64,000 nt of DNA from Bacillus sp. V2I10 (GCF_030817055.1 NZ_JAUSYV010000001.1:4488001-4552000), one strand, 5' to 3'; positions 16,886 through 26,385 are shown, counted from the first letter of the stretch. Made by a program: numbers and translations. The notes: a model not told the origin generated them from the sequence alone.

Positions 16886-17799
16886 TAATCTTCTCCTCCT
16901 GTTAATGCTAGGAATTTATCCTCTAGTGATTCTGGTGCTGAGGAAATTTCATAAATTTCTAGATTGTCAGACGAAAATGCTTTAATTATGGAAGTGATAT
17001 ACTCCTTGCTAATTGTCACATCAAGAGAATTCATATTCCTTTTGAAAAGGACATCTGGGAATTGCTGTTTCAATATGTTAATCGCTTTATCTAGATCATC
17101 CACAGTAAATCTAGTAGTTCGCCCGCTTTTCTCTGATAAAAAATCTTTGATGGATCGAACATCAATCATCTCGCCGTTTTTGATAATCCCCACTTTGTCG
17201 CACATCAGTTCAATTTCTGAAAGCAGGTGGCTTGAGACCAAAACAGCTAGGTTTTGTTCGCGTGCAAGCTCCTTAATGTAACCTCTGAATTCCCTAATCC
17301 CAGCTGGGTCAAGTCCATTTGTAGGTTCATCCAAGATAAGGACGGATGGCTTATGTAAAAGTGCCTGTGCCACCCCTAGACGCTGCCTCATTCCTAGAGA
17401 ATAGGTTTTCACTTTTTTATGAATGGCACCTTCTAAACCCACCAGATTAGATAGCTCCTCTACCCACTCTCTCTTAACACCTGTTGACATCCTTGCAAAT
17501 TGCATTAAATTCTCAAAGCCCGTAAGGTAGCTATAAAACTCTGGATTTTCAACAATGGCTCCAACATGGGCTATCGCTTTCTTAAAATCAGTCTGGATAT
17601 TATCCCCTTTTATTAGGACCTCACCGCTTGTCACTGACGTCAATCCAACCATCATTCGTATTGTGGTTGTTTTTCCAGCTCCATTAGGTCCGAGAAATCC
17701 GAATATTTCTCCTTCGTTAATTGTGAATGACAAATCCTTAATTATTTGTTGTTTGCCAATTTGTTTATATAAATGGTTGAGTTCAACAACAGCACTCAT
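16885..17799 (-). CDS. ABC ATPase, BcrA/LanF type
   Basis: 304 residues. Walker A FLGPNGAGKTTTIRMM near residue 37, signature YSLGMRQRLGVAQALL, Walker B VLILDEPTNGLDP, switch His in VSSHLLSEIELM. The Q-loop position reads GAIVENPEFYS: Glu replaces Gln. This is the E-loop known from LanF-type lantibiotic immunity and bacitracin-resistance ATPases. ATG at 17799 with GAGGAGG; the 51 codons upstream belong to the end of the preceding permease in another frame. Fourth ABC gene in the operon, paired with the 15935 permease. Confidence 0.9.
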   Translation of the reverse strand: MSAVVELNHLYKQIGKQQIIKDLSFTINEGEIFGFLGPNGAGKTTTIRMMVGLTSVTSGEVLIKGDNIQTDFKKAIAHVGAIVENPEFYSYLTGFENLMQFARMSTGVKREWVEELSNLVGLEGAIHKKVKTYSLGMRQRLGVAQALLHKPSVLILDEPTNGLDPAGIREFRGYIKELAREQNLAVLVSSHLLSEIELMCDKVGIIKNGEMIDVRSIKDFLSEKSGRTTRFTVDDLDKAINILKQQFPDVLFKRNMNSLDVTISKEYITSIIKAFSSDNLEIYEISSAPESLEDKFLALTGGED

Positions 17800-17816
17800 T
17801 CGCATCCTCCTCTTAT

Positions 17817-18557
17817 TTATTTGATCTCTGCATTTCTGAAATAGATTGTTCCTAGAAAAAACAAGAGCGGAATAAGTATGCCGATTGACAGCAAATACAT
17901 ACTTGAAATTCCTCCAATGTCTTGTGTCATCCCCATTGCCGGCAATGACCAAGGATAGAAATAGCCTGCTGTAAACCTTAGTTCAGATGTTGTAAAAGCG
18001 AAGCCAGGAAGAATAAGGATAAGGTTGAAAGCCAAAGATTTAGCAGTGCTTTTCAAAAGAATCATAAGCAGGAGTTGGATAATCACTAATGGGATAATCC
18101 CTATCCATCCAAGAAATGCACACTTTAATAAAAATACATATGGGATAGTATCCTCCAAGTTTAAGAGCAGACTGCTTATTCCAAATGTCAAAAGAGCGAA
18201 TATTTGGATAATTAAAAGGATGGTTATGGACCAGAGGACCTTTGAACAGAAAAGCTTCCACTTGGTAATCGGGTAGAGAAACATGCGCTGCCAGTTATTT
18301 TGATCATTTTCAACCTTGCAGAAAAGACTGACAACCGAACAAGAGATCAAGGGATAAAATAAAGTACCATAAATCATGGAAACAATTGCCCATGAAAATA
18401 ACCAATCATTTTCCGAATCGTATTGATATTTGCCTACCATAATAAATGAATACATCAAGACTGAATATAAAACAGGTACCAACACCATAGGCACAATTGA
18501 AACCCATGACTTTAGATTCCTCACCTTTAGCAAATCTATATAGAGCAGGTTATTCAT
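17817..18557 (-). CDS. lanG: Lantibiotic immunity permease, LanE/LanG type
   Basis: 246 residues, about six membrane segments (IVPMVLVPVLYSVLMYSFIM; IVSMIYGTLFYPLISCSVVS; IGILIPLLFFLGTIYF). SLFCKVENDQNNWQRMFLYP and ITKWKLFCSKVLW are typical of the small permeases of LanFEG transporters, which expel lantibiotics from the producer's membrane. Assigned G rather than E only from gene order (F-E-G is the usual order). ATG at 18557 with GGAGGTG; 13 bases after the preceding permease. Confidence 0.8.
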   Translation of the reverse strand: MNNLLYIDLLKVRNLKSWVSIVPMVLVPVLYSVLMYSFIMVGKYQYDSENDWLFSWAIVSMIYGTLFYPLISCSVVSLFCKVENDQNNWQRMFLYPITKWKLFCSKVLWSITILLIIQIFALLTFGISSLLLNLEDTIPYVFLLKCAFLGWIGIIPLVIIQLLLMILLKSTAKSLAFNLILILPGFAFTTSELRFTAGYFYPWSLPAMGMTQDIGGISSMYLLSIGILIPLLFFLGTIYFRNAEIK

Positions 18558-18570
18558 TCTTCTCACCTCC

Positions 18571-19290
18571 TTATGATTCTTTTACGTTCATCAGGAATAT
18601 CCCAAGTAACATCAGCAAAAAGCAAAATAGCAGAGATGCGGTAAGTGAGCTGACTGAAGGTGCATTCATCAGAACCTCCTCAGAAACATAGGGCATTTCA
18701 GTTGTAAGATAACCCCAAGGCAACCACCATCCCCATCCCTTGAATATTGGCCCTAATAAAACTGAAGTTATACCAGCCATTAACGCCCATGCTTGATTCA
18801 CAATAAGGGTCGAGAGAATGAATAGAAAAGAGATAAAAGGAAGCACAAGCACAAATGGGTACAAGGTAAAGGCAAACAAAAGCTGCTCTGATATGGGGAC
18901 GCTCCAGATTGCTGTGAAACCAATGGTTATAATAAAAAAGAGAAAGCCTATTAATAGCATGGTCATCCCCATAAGAAGCCATTTTGAAACATAGAATGAC
19001 CACTTTGGATGGGGGAAAACAGATAGATTCTCCCATTTCTTCCCTTGTTGTTCAAAACTTGCAAATACGATAATAAAAAAAGTGGCTGTAATAGTTAAAA
19101 GACTGGGCATGGTTAATGAAAAGACCTCAAATGCAGCAAACCAACTTTTTATACTTTCTTTTCCGCCTGAGTCAAAATACGCTACCATAAGAAAAAGCAG
19201 GGATATAAAGACACCTGAAAACAAAATCAATGCTAACGGAATAACGCTGAACCTGTATTTCAACATTTCTGAGGACAGGACTTGTTTCAT
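18571..19290 (-). CDS. lanE: Lantibiotic immunity permease, LanE type
   Basis: 239 residues with about six membrane segments (IPLALILFSGVFISLLFLMV; LLTITATFFIIVFASFEQQG; WVFLLMLLGIF-like end). FEQQGKKWENLSVFPHPKWS and FYVSKWLLMG parallel the matching loop of the next gene (NDQNNWQRMFLYPITKW), so the two permeases are paralogues forming a heteromer. The start overlaps the LanF stop by four bases (ATGA). Role: membrane part of self-protection against the lanthipeptide made by this locus. Confidence 0.82.
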   Translation of the reverse strand: MKQVLSSEMLKYRFSVIPLALILFSGVFISLLFLMVAYFDSGGKESIKSWFAAFEVFSLTMPSLLTITATFFIIVFASFEQQGKKWENLSVFPHPKWSFYVSKWLLMGMTMLLIGFLFFIITIGFTAIWSVPISEQLLFAFTLYPFVLVLPFISFLFILSTLIVNQAWALMAGITSVLLGPIFKGWGWWLPWGYLTTEMPYVSEEVLMNAPSVSSLTASLLFCFLLMLLGIFLMNVKES

Positions 19291-20210
19291 GATTTACCCG
19301 CATCTTTTCGGGTCATAGTTAAGAAAATTTCCTCTAATGATTGCCCGTTCCTAACTTCTTGAATAGCAATGCCTTCATCTATTAATGTTTTTTGAATGAC
19401 CGCTAGCTTGCCATGTTCAAGATCTGAAATCACTAAATGATTTGTGTCTCGATCCAGCTCTACCTTTATTCCTTTTGCATGCAGAATATCGAATGCTTTA
19501 TCTGGCTGAGCTACACTGAGAGTGGTTTTAGCACTGAATTCATCCTGTAAGTTGTCGATTCTTCCCTGATAGAGAAGCTTACCTTGGTGTATAATGCCTA
19601 TCCTATCAGCAATGCTCGCTATTTCCCCCAGAAGATGACTTGATAGAATAACAGTCACCCCTTCCTCAGCACTCAGCTTCTTCAACATTTTTCTAATATC
19701 ATGAATTCCTTCCGGGTCCAACCCATTTGTAGGTTCATCTAAAATCAATAAATCAGGTTTGTGGAGCAGTGATTGTGCAATTCCCAACCGTTGTTTCATC
19801 CCAAGAGAGTAATGCTTGACCTTTGTATGCTTTGCCTGGTCTAAATCCAGCATTTCCAGGACTTCATCAATTCTGTTCATATTCGCTACACCGTATAATC
19901 TTCTGGAGATTTCCAAGTTTACATATCCACTCAGATGACCGTAGTAGTTTGGGTTTTCGATGATTGCCCCTATTCGGGAAAGAATGGAGATTCTATCTTC
20001 CTTTAAACTCTTTCCAAATACCTTCACTGATCCATCGGTAGGTTTGATGAGACCTAAGATCATACGAAGTGTTGTCGTCTTGCCTGCACCATTTGGTCCA
20101 AGGAATCCATAGATTTCTCCTTTTTCCACTTCAAGGTTCAATTGATTGACTGCATAATTCTGTTTATATCGTCTGGTTAGGTTTTCTGTTTTCAGAATAG
20201 CCTCTCCCAT
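19287..20210 (-). CDS. lanF: Lantibiotic immunity ATPase LanF
   Basis: 307 residues. Walker A GFLGPNGAGKTTTLRMILGL, signature KHYSLGMKQRLGIAQSLL, Walker B LLILDEPTNGLDPEG, switch SSHLLGEIASIAD. The E-loop (GAIIENPNYYGHLSG, Glu for Gln) is diagnostic of LanF-like proteins. The C-terminal 80 residues are the usual extension (TLSVAQPDKAFDIL...). ATG with GGGGTAAGG upstream. First ABC gene of the operon, followed by overlapping lanE and by lanG. Confers producer immunity (family knowledge plus context). Confidence 0.88.
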   Translation of the reverse strand: MGEAILKTENLTRRYKQNYAVNQLNLEVEKGEIYGFLGPNGAGKTTTLRMILGLIKPTDGSVKVFGKSLKEDRISILSRIGAIIENPNYYGHLSGYVNLEISRRLYGVANMNRIDEVLEMLDLDQAKHTKVKHYSLGMKQRLGIAQSLLHKPDLLILDEPTNGLDPEGIHDIRKMLKKLSAEEGVTVILSSHLLGEIASIADRIGIIHQGKLLYQGRIDNLQDEFSAKTTLSVAQPDKAFDILHAKGIKVELDRDTNHLVISDLEHGKLAVIQKTLIDEGIAIQEVRNGQSLEEIFLTMTRKDAGKS

Positions 20211-20231
20211 CCTTACCCCTCCTAAAACTAA

Positions 20232-20534
20232 TCAGATTCTTTTTTTATAAATCATAAGATATACCGTTCCGATTATGAACGTAAGACAGAGAGAAAGTAC
20301 TGTCAGATTTCTAAAATCCATTAGCCCAACTATATCCCATGAATTCAAGAAGATGAGCAGGCAGATGAGCAAAGATAGTAAAGTCAGCATGGCTGAATAA
20401 ACTTTCCAGAAAATGTGAATGCCGCGTTCATCTTTCCCTTCTTTGTTACTGATTGATATAAAGATAACAACAAATAGGATTGTTATTAAAGAAAGCACTG
20501 GCATTCCAGTTGATATTAAGTCTGAAAATTTCAT
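20232..20534 (-). CDS. Small three-TM protein beside XRE regulator
   Basis: 100 residues, three membrane segments (LISTGMPVLSLITILFVVIF; AMLTLLSLLICLLIFLNS; NLTVLSLCLTFIIGTVYLMI). A conserved-looking polar loop NKEGKDERGIHIFW resembles the KDER motif of DUF2178/DUF3796-type proteins that are often encoded after small XRE repressors. The start TGATATG overlaps the regulator's end, so expression is coupled; GGGGAT is its ribosome site. It may sense the peptide and bind the regulator at the membrane, or act as a LanI-like immunity protein. Both are inference. Confidence 0.68.
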   Translation of the reverse strand: MKFSDLISTGMPVLSLITILFVVIFISISNKEGKDERGIHIFWKVYSAMLTLLSLLICLLIFLNSWDIVGLMDFRNLTVLSLCLTFIIGTVYLMIYKKRI

Positions 20535-20535
20535 A

Positions 20536-20769
20536 TCAATTATCCCCTTTATCATTTTCATACTGAAAAATTTCGTAAATATTCTTATCGAAGAGATTCG
20601 CAAGTTCAAATGCTAATATTAATGAAGGCGCGTACTTATTTCTCTCGATTGAAATAATAGTCTGCCTGCTGACCCCCAATTTCTTGGCCAACTCCTCTTG
20701 CGTCCATCCTTTTTGCATCCTTAAAATCAGGATATTATTGGTTAATACTCCATTCTTGTTTAATCCCAT
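20536..20769 (-). CDS. XRE-family repressor, first gene of immunity operon
   Basis: 77 residues, almost entirely an HTH_3 domain: LRMQKGWTQEELAKKLGVSR, then QTIISIERNKYAPSLILAFE, LANLFDKNIYEIF. ATG with AAGGGGAG. It starts the operon that carries lanFEG, the second ABC pair and AbrB. Two operator-like ACAAnTTGT sites lie over and beside its own promoter (20817-20846), so autorepression with release on peptide exposure is the likely scheme (inference). Confidence 0.87.
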   Translation of the reverse strand: MGLNKNGVLTNNILILRMQKGWTQEELAKKLGVSRQTIISIERNKYAPSLILAFELANLFDKNIYEIFQYENDKGDN

Positions 20770-20799
20770 CTTGGTCTCCCCTTACCCTTCTCTATTTGT

Positions 20800-20846
20800 A
20801 TTGTATTAATTTACAGACAATTTGTAAAGTTTTTTATACAAATTGT
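20800..20846 (-). promoter_or_regulatory. Immunity-operon promoter with two operators
   Basis: Minus-strand -35 TTTACA (20823-20828), 17-base spacer, -10 TACAAT (20800-20805). ACAATTTGT (20817-20825) overlaps the -35. ACAAATTGT (20838-20846) lies 21 bases upstream, centre to centre, two helical turns. Together they make a perfect 10-bp inverted repeat ACAATTTGTA/TACAAATTGT. Confidence 0.75.
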
Positions 20847-20899
20847 AAATAATTAGGTATTATTACTTGCTCTTTGTTAGATTGGTTTATTAATATAAG

Positions 20900-20926
20900 A
20901 AAACCGTACCACATTTGTGTGTACGG
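20900..20926 (-). terminator. Terminator after lanT
   Basis: CCGTAC and GTACGG (20904-20926) with inner CAC/GTG pairing, followed on the minus strand by GGTTTTCTT. Confidence 0.75.
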
Positions 20927-20966
20927 CTAGAACGAATATATCATCATTATCATAGAGCTTTGCTCA

Positions 20967-23141
20967 CTAAGATGTTGCCATTGTTACTTTATTGTAACTC
21001 ATATCATCATACTTTTCGTAAAAAGATCGATAATAACCATCTAGACTTAAAAGCTCTGAATGGGTTCCCTGTTCTACAATTTGGCCATCTTCCATAACGA
21101 GGATTACATCCGCATTCATCACTGTAGTCAAACGGTGTGCGATAACGACTCTTGTGCAGTTCATGTTTTCTAAAAACTCATCAATCCGTCCTTCGTTTAA
21201 ATGGTCAAGCGAGCTTGTTGCTTCATCAAGAAGAAGAATGGACGGTTTATGAACAAGGGCCCTCGCCAAAGCAATTCTTTGGCGCTGTCCGCCAGAAATA
21301 TTCATTCCCATCTCGGAGACCATCGTGTTATATTTCATTGGCATGACCATGATCTCATCATGAATTTGAGCCATTTTAGCTGCTTCAATTACTTCATCTA
21401 TTGTGGCATCGGATTTATGAAGAGCAATGTTTTCAAAAATGGACCGATTCAATAGTGTCACATCTTGGGGGACCACCCCTATTTGCTTTCTGAGCAGTTG
21501 TTTATTAAGATCCTTAAGGCTTCTTCCATCAAAATATACCTCTCCCTCACTTGGCTGATACAAACCAAGAATGAGTTTTGATAAAGTACTCTTCCCTGAA
21601 CCTGACTTGCCCACAAGTGCTACTTTTGAACCGGATGTAATATGAATGTTAACATTCTTGACAACTGATGGACTATATTTTGTGTACGAGAAACTTACAC
21701 TTTCAAGAAGAATATCCCCTTTGATATCCTTAAGTTCTACCAAACCCTCGTTTATTTCCTCAATTGGTGCCGCCTGAACATCCTGTACTCTTTTTAGGTA
21801 TGAAGTAGCCAGGATAAATGAATTAATGGTATTAACGACCGAGCTGCTGAGTCCAAAAAACTGTATTGTAATGGCATGGAAAGCAATCAATCCTCCTAAT
21901 GTCAAGTTTCCGCTGAAAACAAGCTGAGCTCCTATATACAGTACGATTAGAGGAGAGGCCAATGTCAGGAACGCGGTTATTGAATTCACATTATTCAGGA
22001 TATATTCTTTTTTCTTATATGCCGTGATTAATTCATTGAATTGAGACGACCATTTATTGTACATGACATCTTCAACACCTGCTGTTTTAATGCCAAATAT
22101 CCCATATAGAATTTCAGCTTGGGTCCCTTGTACTGCAGAATGCTTCATAATTTCCTTTTGGTTAGCCTCTGCAATTTTCGGGCGGCTGAAATAGATGACC
22201 AACATGTTGATTCCGGCAAAAACGAAGACAAACATGGTCAAAACGAGAGAATTGAATGCCATATATATTCCGATGATTAGAAGAATGCCTATATCCAATA
22301 CTCCTTTTAGCAGTTGCCCCGACAACAGGTCTCTTACCACTCTTAGACTCCCTGCCCTAAAGAGGAGATCACCGAATGATCTAACCTGAAAGAATTGATA
22401 AGGAAGAGCCAAGAGGTGTTTAAAGAAACGGGTGACCATCTTCAAATCCAGAAAATTCTGAAGTCCTACAAGTAGCCGCCCTTGAATAAATTGAAAAGCA
22501 GTTTGAAATAGGACCAATAAGATGATTCCTATCAAAAACACATTCAACATCTCGACATTCTTAGTCATGATAATATTGTCGATAATAAATTTAATAAGAA
22601 TCGGCATTCCGACAGTAAGCAGTTGAATGAGAATGGAAATGCCTATGATCGTTGCTACAAGCTTTGGTTTCTCCCATAACTTTCTTGCATAAGGAATCCA
22701 AATGTTTTTTTCCTTTTTGTAATCGATCTCCCTATCCGGTATGCAGCTAAGTAAATAACCAGAATAAGAATCCTCCATCTCTTGAATGGTTATTTTTCTT
22801 CTTCCTAGTGCAGGATCAACGATAAAATAGTGGTTACCTTTAATCGACTCCAAGACAACAAAATGCTTATCTTCCCAGTATAAGATGGCCGGTAAACGAT
22901 GTGTCTCTAGTTGAGCAACTTTCGTTGCATAGCACTTCGCTTCAAAACCAAGGGATGAAGCAAGATTGCGCAAATGCAAGAGTGTTGTCCCGTCCCGGCC
23001 GTTTCCCATCCTCTCACGCAATTCATATAAAGAGACATTTCCCTTGTAATATTTGACCACCATCGCCATGCAACAAAGACCACATTCTGTTTGCTGTAAT
23101 TGTTCAATAAAAGGCACTTTCTTTAAATGTGGATATTCCAT
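20967..23141 (-). CDS. lanT: Lanthipeptide exporter/protease LanT (C39-ABC)
   Basis: 724 residues. An N-terminal C39 peptidase domain has QQTECGLCCMAMVVKYY with the catalytic Cys at residue 20, and its His and Asp in DKHFVVLES and YFIVDPALG. A six-TM ABC exporter domain follows from about residue 150, then a nucleotide-binding domain (ALVGKSGSGKSTLSKLILGL; ISGGQRQRIALARALVHKP; ILLLDEATSSLD). It cuts leaders after double-Gly-type sites and exports the cores. ATG at 23141 chosen: C39 similarity begins there and 59 upstream codons overlap lanM2. Ten bases after the lanM2 stop, hence co-transcribed. One LanT presumably serves both peptides, as in haloduracin. Confidence 0.93.
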   Translation of the reverse strand: MEYPHLKKVPFIEQLQQTECGLCCMAMVVKYYKGNVSLYELRERMGNGRDGTTLLHLRNLASSLGFEAKCYATKVAQLETHRLPAILYWEDKHFVVLESIKGNHYFIVDPALGRRKITIQEMEDSYSGYLLSCIPDREIDYKKEKNIWIPYARKLWEKPKLVATIIGISILIQLLTVGMPILIKFIIDNIIMTKNVEMLNVFLIGIILLVLFQTAFQFIQGRLLVGLQNFLDLKMVTRFFKHLLALPYQFFQVRSFGDLLFRAGSLRVVRDLLSGQLLKGVLDIGILLIIGIYMAFNSLVLTMFVFVFAGINMLVIYFSRPKIAEANQKEIMKHSAVQGTQAEILYGIFGIKTAGVEDVMYNKWSSQFNELITAYKKKEYILNNVNSITAFLTLASPLIVLYIGAQLVFSGNLTLGGLIAFHAITIQFFGLSSSVVNTINSFILATSYLKRVQDVQAAPIEEINEGLVELKDIKGDILLESVSFSYTKYSPSVVKNVNIHITSGSKVALVGKSGSGKSTLSKLILGLYQPSEGEVYFDGRSLKDLNKQLLRKQIGVVPQDVTLLNRSIFENIALHKSDATIDEVIEAAKMAQIHDEIMVMPMKYNTMVSEMGMNISGGQRQRIALARALVHKPSILLLDEATSSLDHLNEGRIDEFLENMNCTRVVIAHRLTTVMNADVILVMEDGQIVEQGTHSELLSLDGYYRSFYEKYDDMSYNKVTMATS

Positions 23142-23151
23142 GTCCCTCACA

Positions 23152-26100
23152 TCACTTTCTATGTACTGGTTTTTCTGGAAGTTCAAAGGCGAGGATGCTC
23201 GGGATACTAGGATTCCATAGACGGAGTAATCCATAACCCACACCTGATGATCCAAGCATGAGCCCATGCATTTCTTCCCCATTATGTATCCCAAGTGTCC
23301 ATCCTTTCTTCTTTCCAACTTGAAGGATCTCGGAACCTTTTAAATTTGCAATTGATTTAATCATCTTAGATTTCAGCTTTTCTGATGCAGTCAACAAGAT
23401 GTCTAGGTTGCCAAAATCTCCATGACAGAGACTCTGATTTTTGCCGAACCCTTTCTTCAATGTGATATCTATTGCCTTCGACAGATCTGAAGCCAATTCC
23501 TTTTCATCAATAATGTGTTCAGAAATCATAATTCGCCCTAAAGCAATTCCAGGTCCTCCATGGCACCAATAAACGGGGCTTGTTTTATTTTCTGTATTGT
23601 CCCTCAGGTCTAGCCAGTTTGCTTCAGCTTCATCGTACAGAGACCTCTCATAGTCCAAAAGCTTGAATCCTTCCTCAATATATTGCTTGTTATCGATCTT
23701 ATTTCCGAGACAAATGAGCGGCCATGCATACCCTGTTGCTCCATGTGATAGCCCGGTTAAGAGCGGACGGTCAGAGAGATAGATTTGTCTTAATTTCACC
23801 ATTAGCTCTTCACCGTATTTTTTTGCTATGGATAATGCAGAAGAACTGGGTTTATGCTCATCCATCTTGAGCAGCACTATAATGACTCCTGCCAACCCTC
23901 CTAAAAAGTCGGTTGCCTGTTCTGCCTGTAAATTCCCATTTAGGTTTTTGATATAAGAAAACGCTTTTTCAATTAGTTCTTCATCATTCCATAGCCTGCC
24001 TACATACAGCAATCCATAACATAGGGACGCAATTCCATGAAAAGCGGAGACGGATAGAGACTCGGGTTTTGTCATTAAAAGAGAACCATTCAGCAAGGCC
24101 TTCCCAAGTCGTTTGTACTTAACCCCGCCAGTCTCTTCTGCCAACTGGGCAAGAAAAACAATGATCCCCATTGTTCCATCATACATCCCAGGACCAAATG
24201 GTGAGACAACCAGCTTATTATTCAAGCCCACATTTAGACCAATGAGATAAGCCTTATCCTTCCCATTCTCCCATATGGCCTCATTGTAGATCTTGTCACC
24301 TATTTTTCTTGCTTCCTTGAGGTATTCCTCTTCTCTCATGGGTTCAAGAATCAAACTTTCATCACTTTGAACATTAGAAGATTGCGGTTCGTTTTCACCC
24401 AAAGTATTTAGGGAGAGACGAATATACCTTAGCTGTTTTTTCAAATCTGCTTGATTCAACATCTGCAGCTTTTTCAATGTCAGCTCAATACAGGATAGAG
24501 CAAAAAATGAGGGGTAGATGTTTCCATCTCCGTCATAGAGGTCTCTGCTTCCTGCATTCATAGTAAAATACGGCACGTCATGGTCCAAAAGAGCACAGCA
24601 CTCGCTTTTTACAATTTTGCGATAATCCGGTATCAGGGAAGTGATGCGCCAGAAAGAATCAAAAAGTCTCTCTCGATGAAGTCCATTTTGTAAATAATCA
24701 GGATGTGTACTCGCCTCAAGGAATTTCGCATAGATATGTGTCGGTCTCAGGACATGACGGATTGTATCGTGGGAAAAGGAATAAATAGGGCCTTCTCCCC
24801 CTAAAAGCTCTTCTGTATTCAGCAGGAGAATCGTATAAAGGTCTCTAAATCCATCTTCAATCGAGCCTCTGTAATGGAATGCATTCAATTCTTCCCCCTT
24901 TAGCCTCGGCTGATTTGAACTTTTTGGAGACACGTATGGAATTTGTATGAGCCTCATTTCATCAGTACCTTCTTTTTCAACCGCCCAGACTTTTACCTTT
25001 TCAGATTCTGAACCATGCCTTCCTCCTACTGCACTTAGGTCCACATCAATAAGTTGTCCTGAAGGAAATGTAACAGGCAGCATCATCGTTCCAAATACAG
25101 ATGTATTTAATTCTTTTACAACAGCTGGAAATGGAGAAACACGGTCACCCAAATTGATATCATTGCTTAACGCTGTCTCTAAATCTATCAATACTGGAGA
25201 ATCACCACAGGCTATGAGATTTTCAGAATGAAGATCTGCTGAACTGAGAAGATAGGAAATAGCCAAGTATCCCCCGAGACGATAGTGGTATGCCACAGCC
25301 TCTTCTTCATCCAGACATTCCTTATGTTCAATAAATTCATACCACCCATAGTTTCCTCGATTGATTACGAGTGTTGTTCTGAATGGCTGTTTAAATTGCT
25401 TTTGATTGAACCAGAGTAATAACTTTTGAAAATGATCGTCCACCGCAAGTGATCGGGGCTTATAAACTAATTTCTTTCCAGAATTAAAAGTCAAAATTGC
25501 CACAGATCGCCCTTTCAAATGGGAATCTCCTTCCCCTACTTCAATTTTCTGAACAAGGGAAAATCCCTCACCGAACAAGGCATTTATACTGTTTTGGTCT
25601 TGTTCAAAGCGAGAAAGAATTTCAATCAAATATGTATGGGAATATTCCAAGGTTTGAGTGATTAATCTTGCAAGCACTGGATAGACAGAGAGGAATGAAG
25701 CAATTTTTTCTCTTCCTGTCAGATAATGAAGATTAAAGGAATGATAGCGTTCTTTCGGGGTATTTCCAGCCAAATCCTCTGTGATTCGAGCTATATTCAA
25801 TTCTGAAATTAGGGTTCTTAAGCTAAGGGAAAGAAGCTTGGAATGTAAATTATGTGTATAAATTTGAATAACGGAATCAACATCAACTAAAAGGTTGCTT
25901 TGTTGCAATAAAGGATGGGTCAACAACTTCTCCTTTGCATATGAAAGGAAAAAAGAAAAAAATGGCTGGAACAGATCTGTTTGCAGCTGAAGATCTTCAT
26001 TAATCACAGCATTATGCTGCAAGATGTTTTCAAATTCTAAAGCCCATGGCAGATCGTATTTTAGTTTGGGTGCTGATTCGTTGAGTATGATATGTTCAAA

Positions 26101-26307
26101 TACCTCTCTACTAATCTCCTCTTGATTAAGTCGTTCAGTCAGTTCGTCTGCTTGTAATCCGCAGATTTTCACCCACTTCTCGATATTACTGAAGTCTTTT
26201 CCAAAATCCATTTTCCTATCATAGGCAGTTACCGTATTTTTACGTTCTGCTAAGTAAGAACCGAGTATCCATTTATCACTGAAAATTCTATGTACTTTTG
26301 TATTCAT
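23152..26307 (-). CDS. lanM2: LanM2: synthetase for beta peptide
   Basis: 1051 residues, class II lanthipeptide synthetase. The N-terminal dehydratase (DUF4135) has RSVAILTFNSGKKLVYKPRS, then DLHSENLIACGDSPVLIDLE, the kinase-like site that phosphorylates Ser/Thr before elimination. The C-terminal LanC-like cyclase has the zinc ligands in VYWCHGGPGIALGR and SLCHGDFGNLDIL. It follows the Hal-beta-like precursor gene after an attenuator hairpin, so it most likely modifies that peptide (the haloduracin M2/A2 pairing). The ATG at 26307 has GGGGTGG; a GTG three codons upstream is less likely. Shares domain plan with the 27280 LanM but is clearly divergent. Confidence 0.94.
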   Translation of the reverse strand: MNTKVHRIFSDKWILGSYLAERKNTVTAYDRKMDFGKDFSNIEKWVKICGLQADELTERLNQEEISREVFEHIILNESAPKLKYDLPWALEFENILQHNAVINEDLQLQTDLFQPFFSFFLSYAKEKLLTHPLLQQSNLLVDVDSVIQIYTHNLHSKLLSLSLRTLISELNIARITEDLAGNTPKERYHSFNLHYLTGREKIASFLSVYPVLARLITQTLEYSHTYLIEILSRFEQDQNSINALFGEGFSLVQKIEVGEGDSHLKGRSVAILTFNSGKKLVYKPRSLAVDDHFQKLLLWFNQKQFKQPFRTTLVINRGNYGWYEFIEHKECLDEEEAVAYHYRLGGYLAISYLLSSADLHSENLIACGDSPVLIDLETALSNDINLGDRVSPFPAVVKELNTSVFGTMMLPVTFPSGQLIDVDLSAVGGRHGSESEKVKVWAVEKEGTDEMRLIQIPYVSPKSSNQPRLKGEELNAFHYRGSIEDGFRDLYTILLLNTEELLGGEGPIYSFSHDTIRHVLRPTHIYAKFLEASTHPDYLQNGLHRERLFDSFWRITSLIPDYRKIVKSECCALLDHDVPYFTMNAGSRDLYDGDGNIYPSFFALSCIELTLKKLQMLNQADLKKQLRYIRLSLNTLGENEPQSSNVQSDESLILEPMREEEYLKEARKIGDKIYNEAIWENGKDKAYLIGLNVGLNNKLVVSPFGPGMYDGTMGIIVFLAQLAEETGGVKYKRLGKALLNGSLLMTKPESLSVSAFHGIASLCYGLLYVGRLWNDEELIEKAFSYIKNLNGNLQAEQATDFLGGLAGVIIVLLKMDEHKPSSSALSIAKKYGEELMVKLRQIYLSDRPLLTGLSHGATGYAWPLICLGNKIDNKQYIEEGFKLLDYERSLYDEAEANWLDLRDNTENKTSPVYWCHGGPGIALGRIMISEHIIDEKELASDLSKAIDITLKKGFGKNQSLCHGDFGNLDILLTASEKLKSKMIKSIANLKGSEILQVGKKKGWTLGIHNGEEMHGLMLGSSGVGYGLLRLWNPSIPSILAFELPEKPVHRK

Positions 26308-26337
26308 AGTTTCCACCCCGCCAATTTAATTTAAAGA

Positions 26338-26367
26338 AAGCCCCCATTTTAGAGCGAATGAGGGCTT
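26338..26367 (-). terminator. Attenuator hairpin between lanA2 and lanM2
   Basis: AAGCCCCCATT and AATGAGGGCTT pair over about 11 bp (one mismatch), followed on the minus strand by TTCTTTAAATT. Partial termination here would give more precursor than synthetase mRNA, as is usual in lantibiotic operons. Confidence 0.75.
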
Positions 26368-26385
26368 ATATGTCTTATCTAGAAG

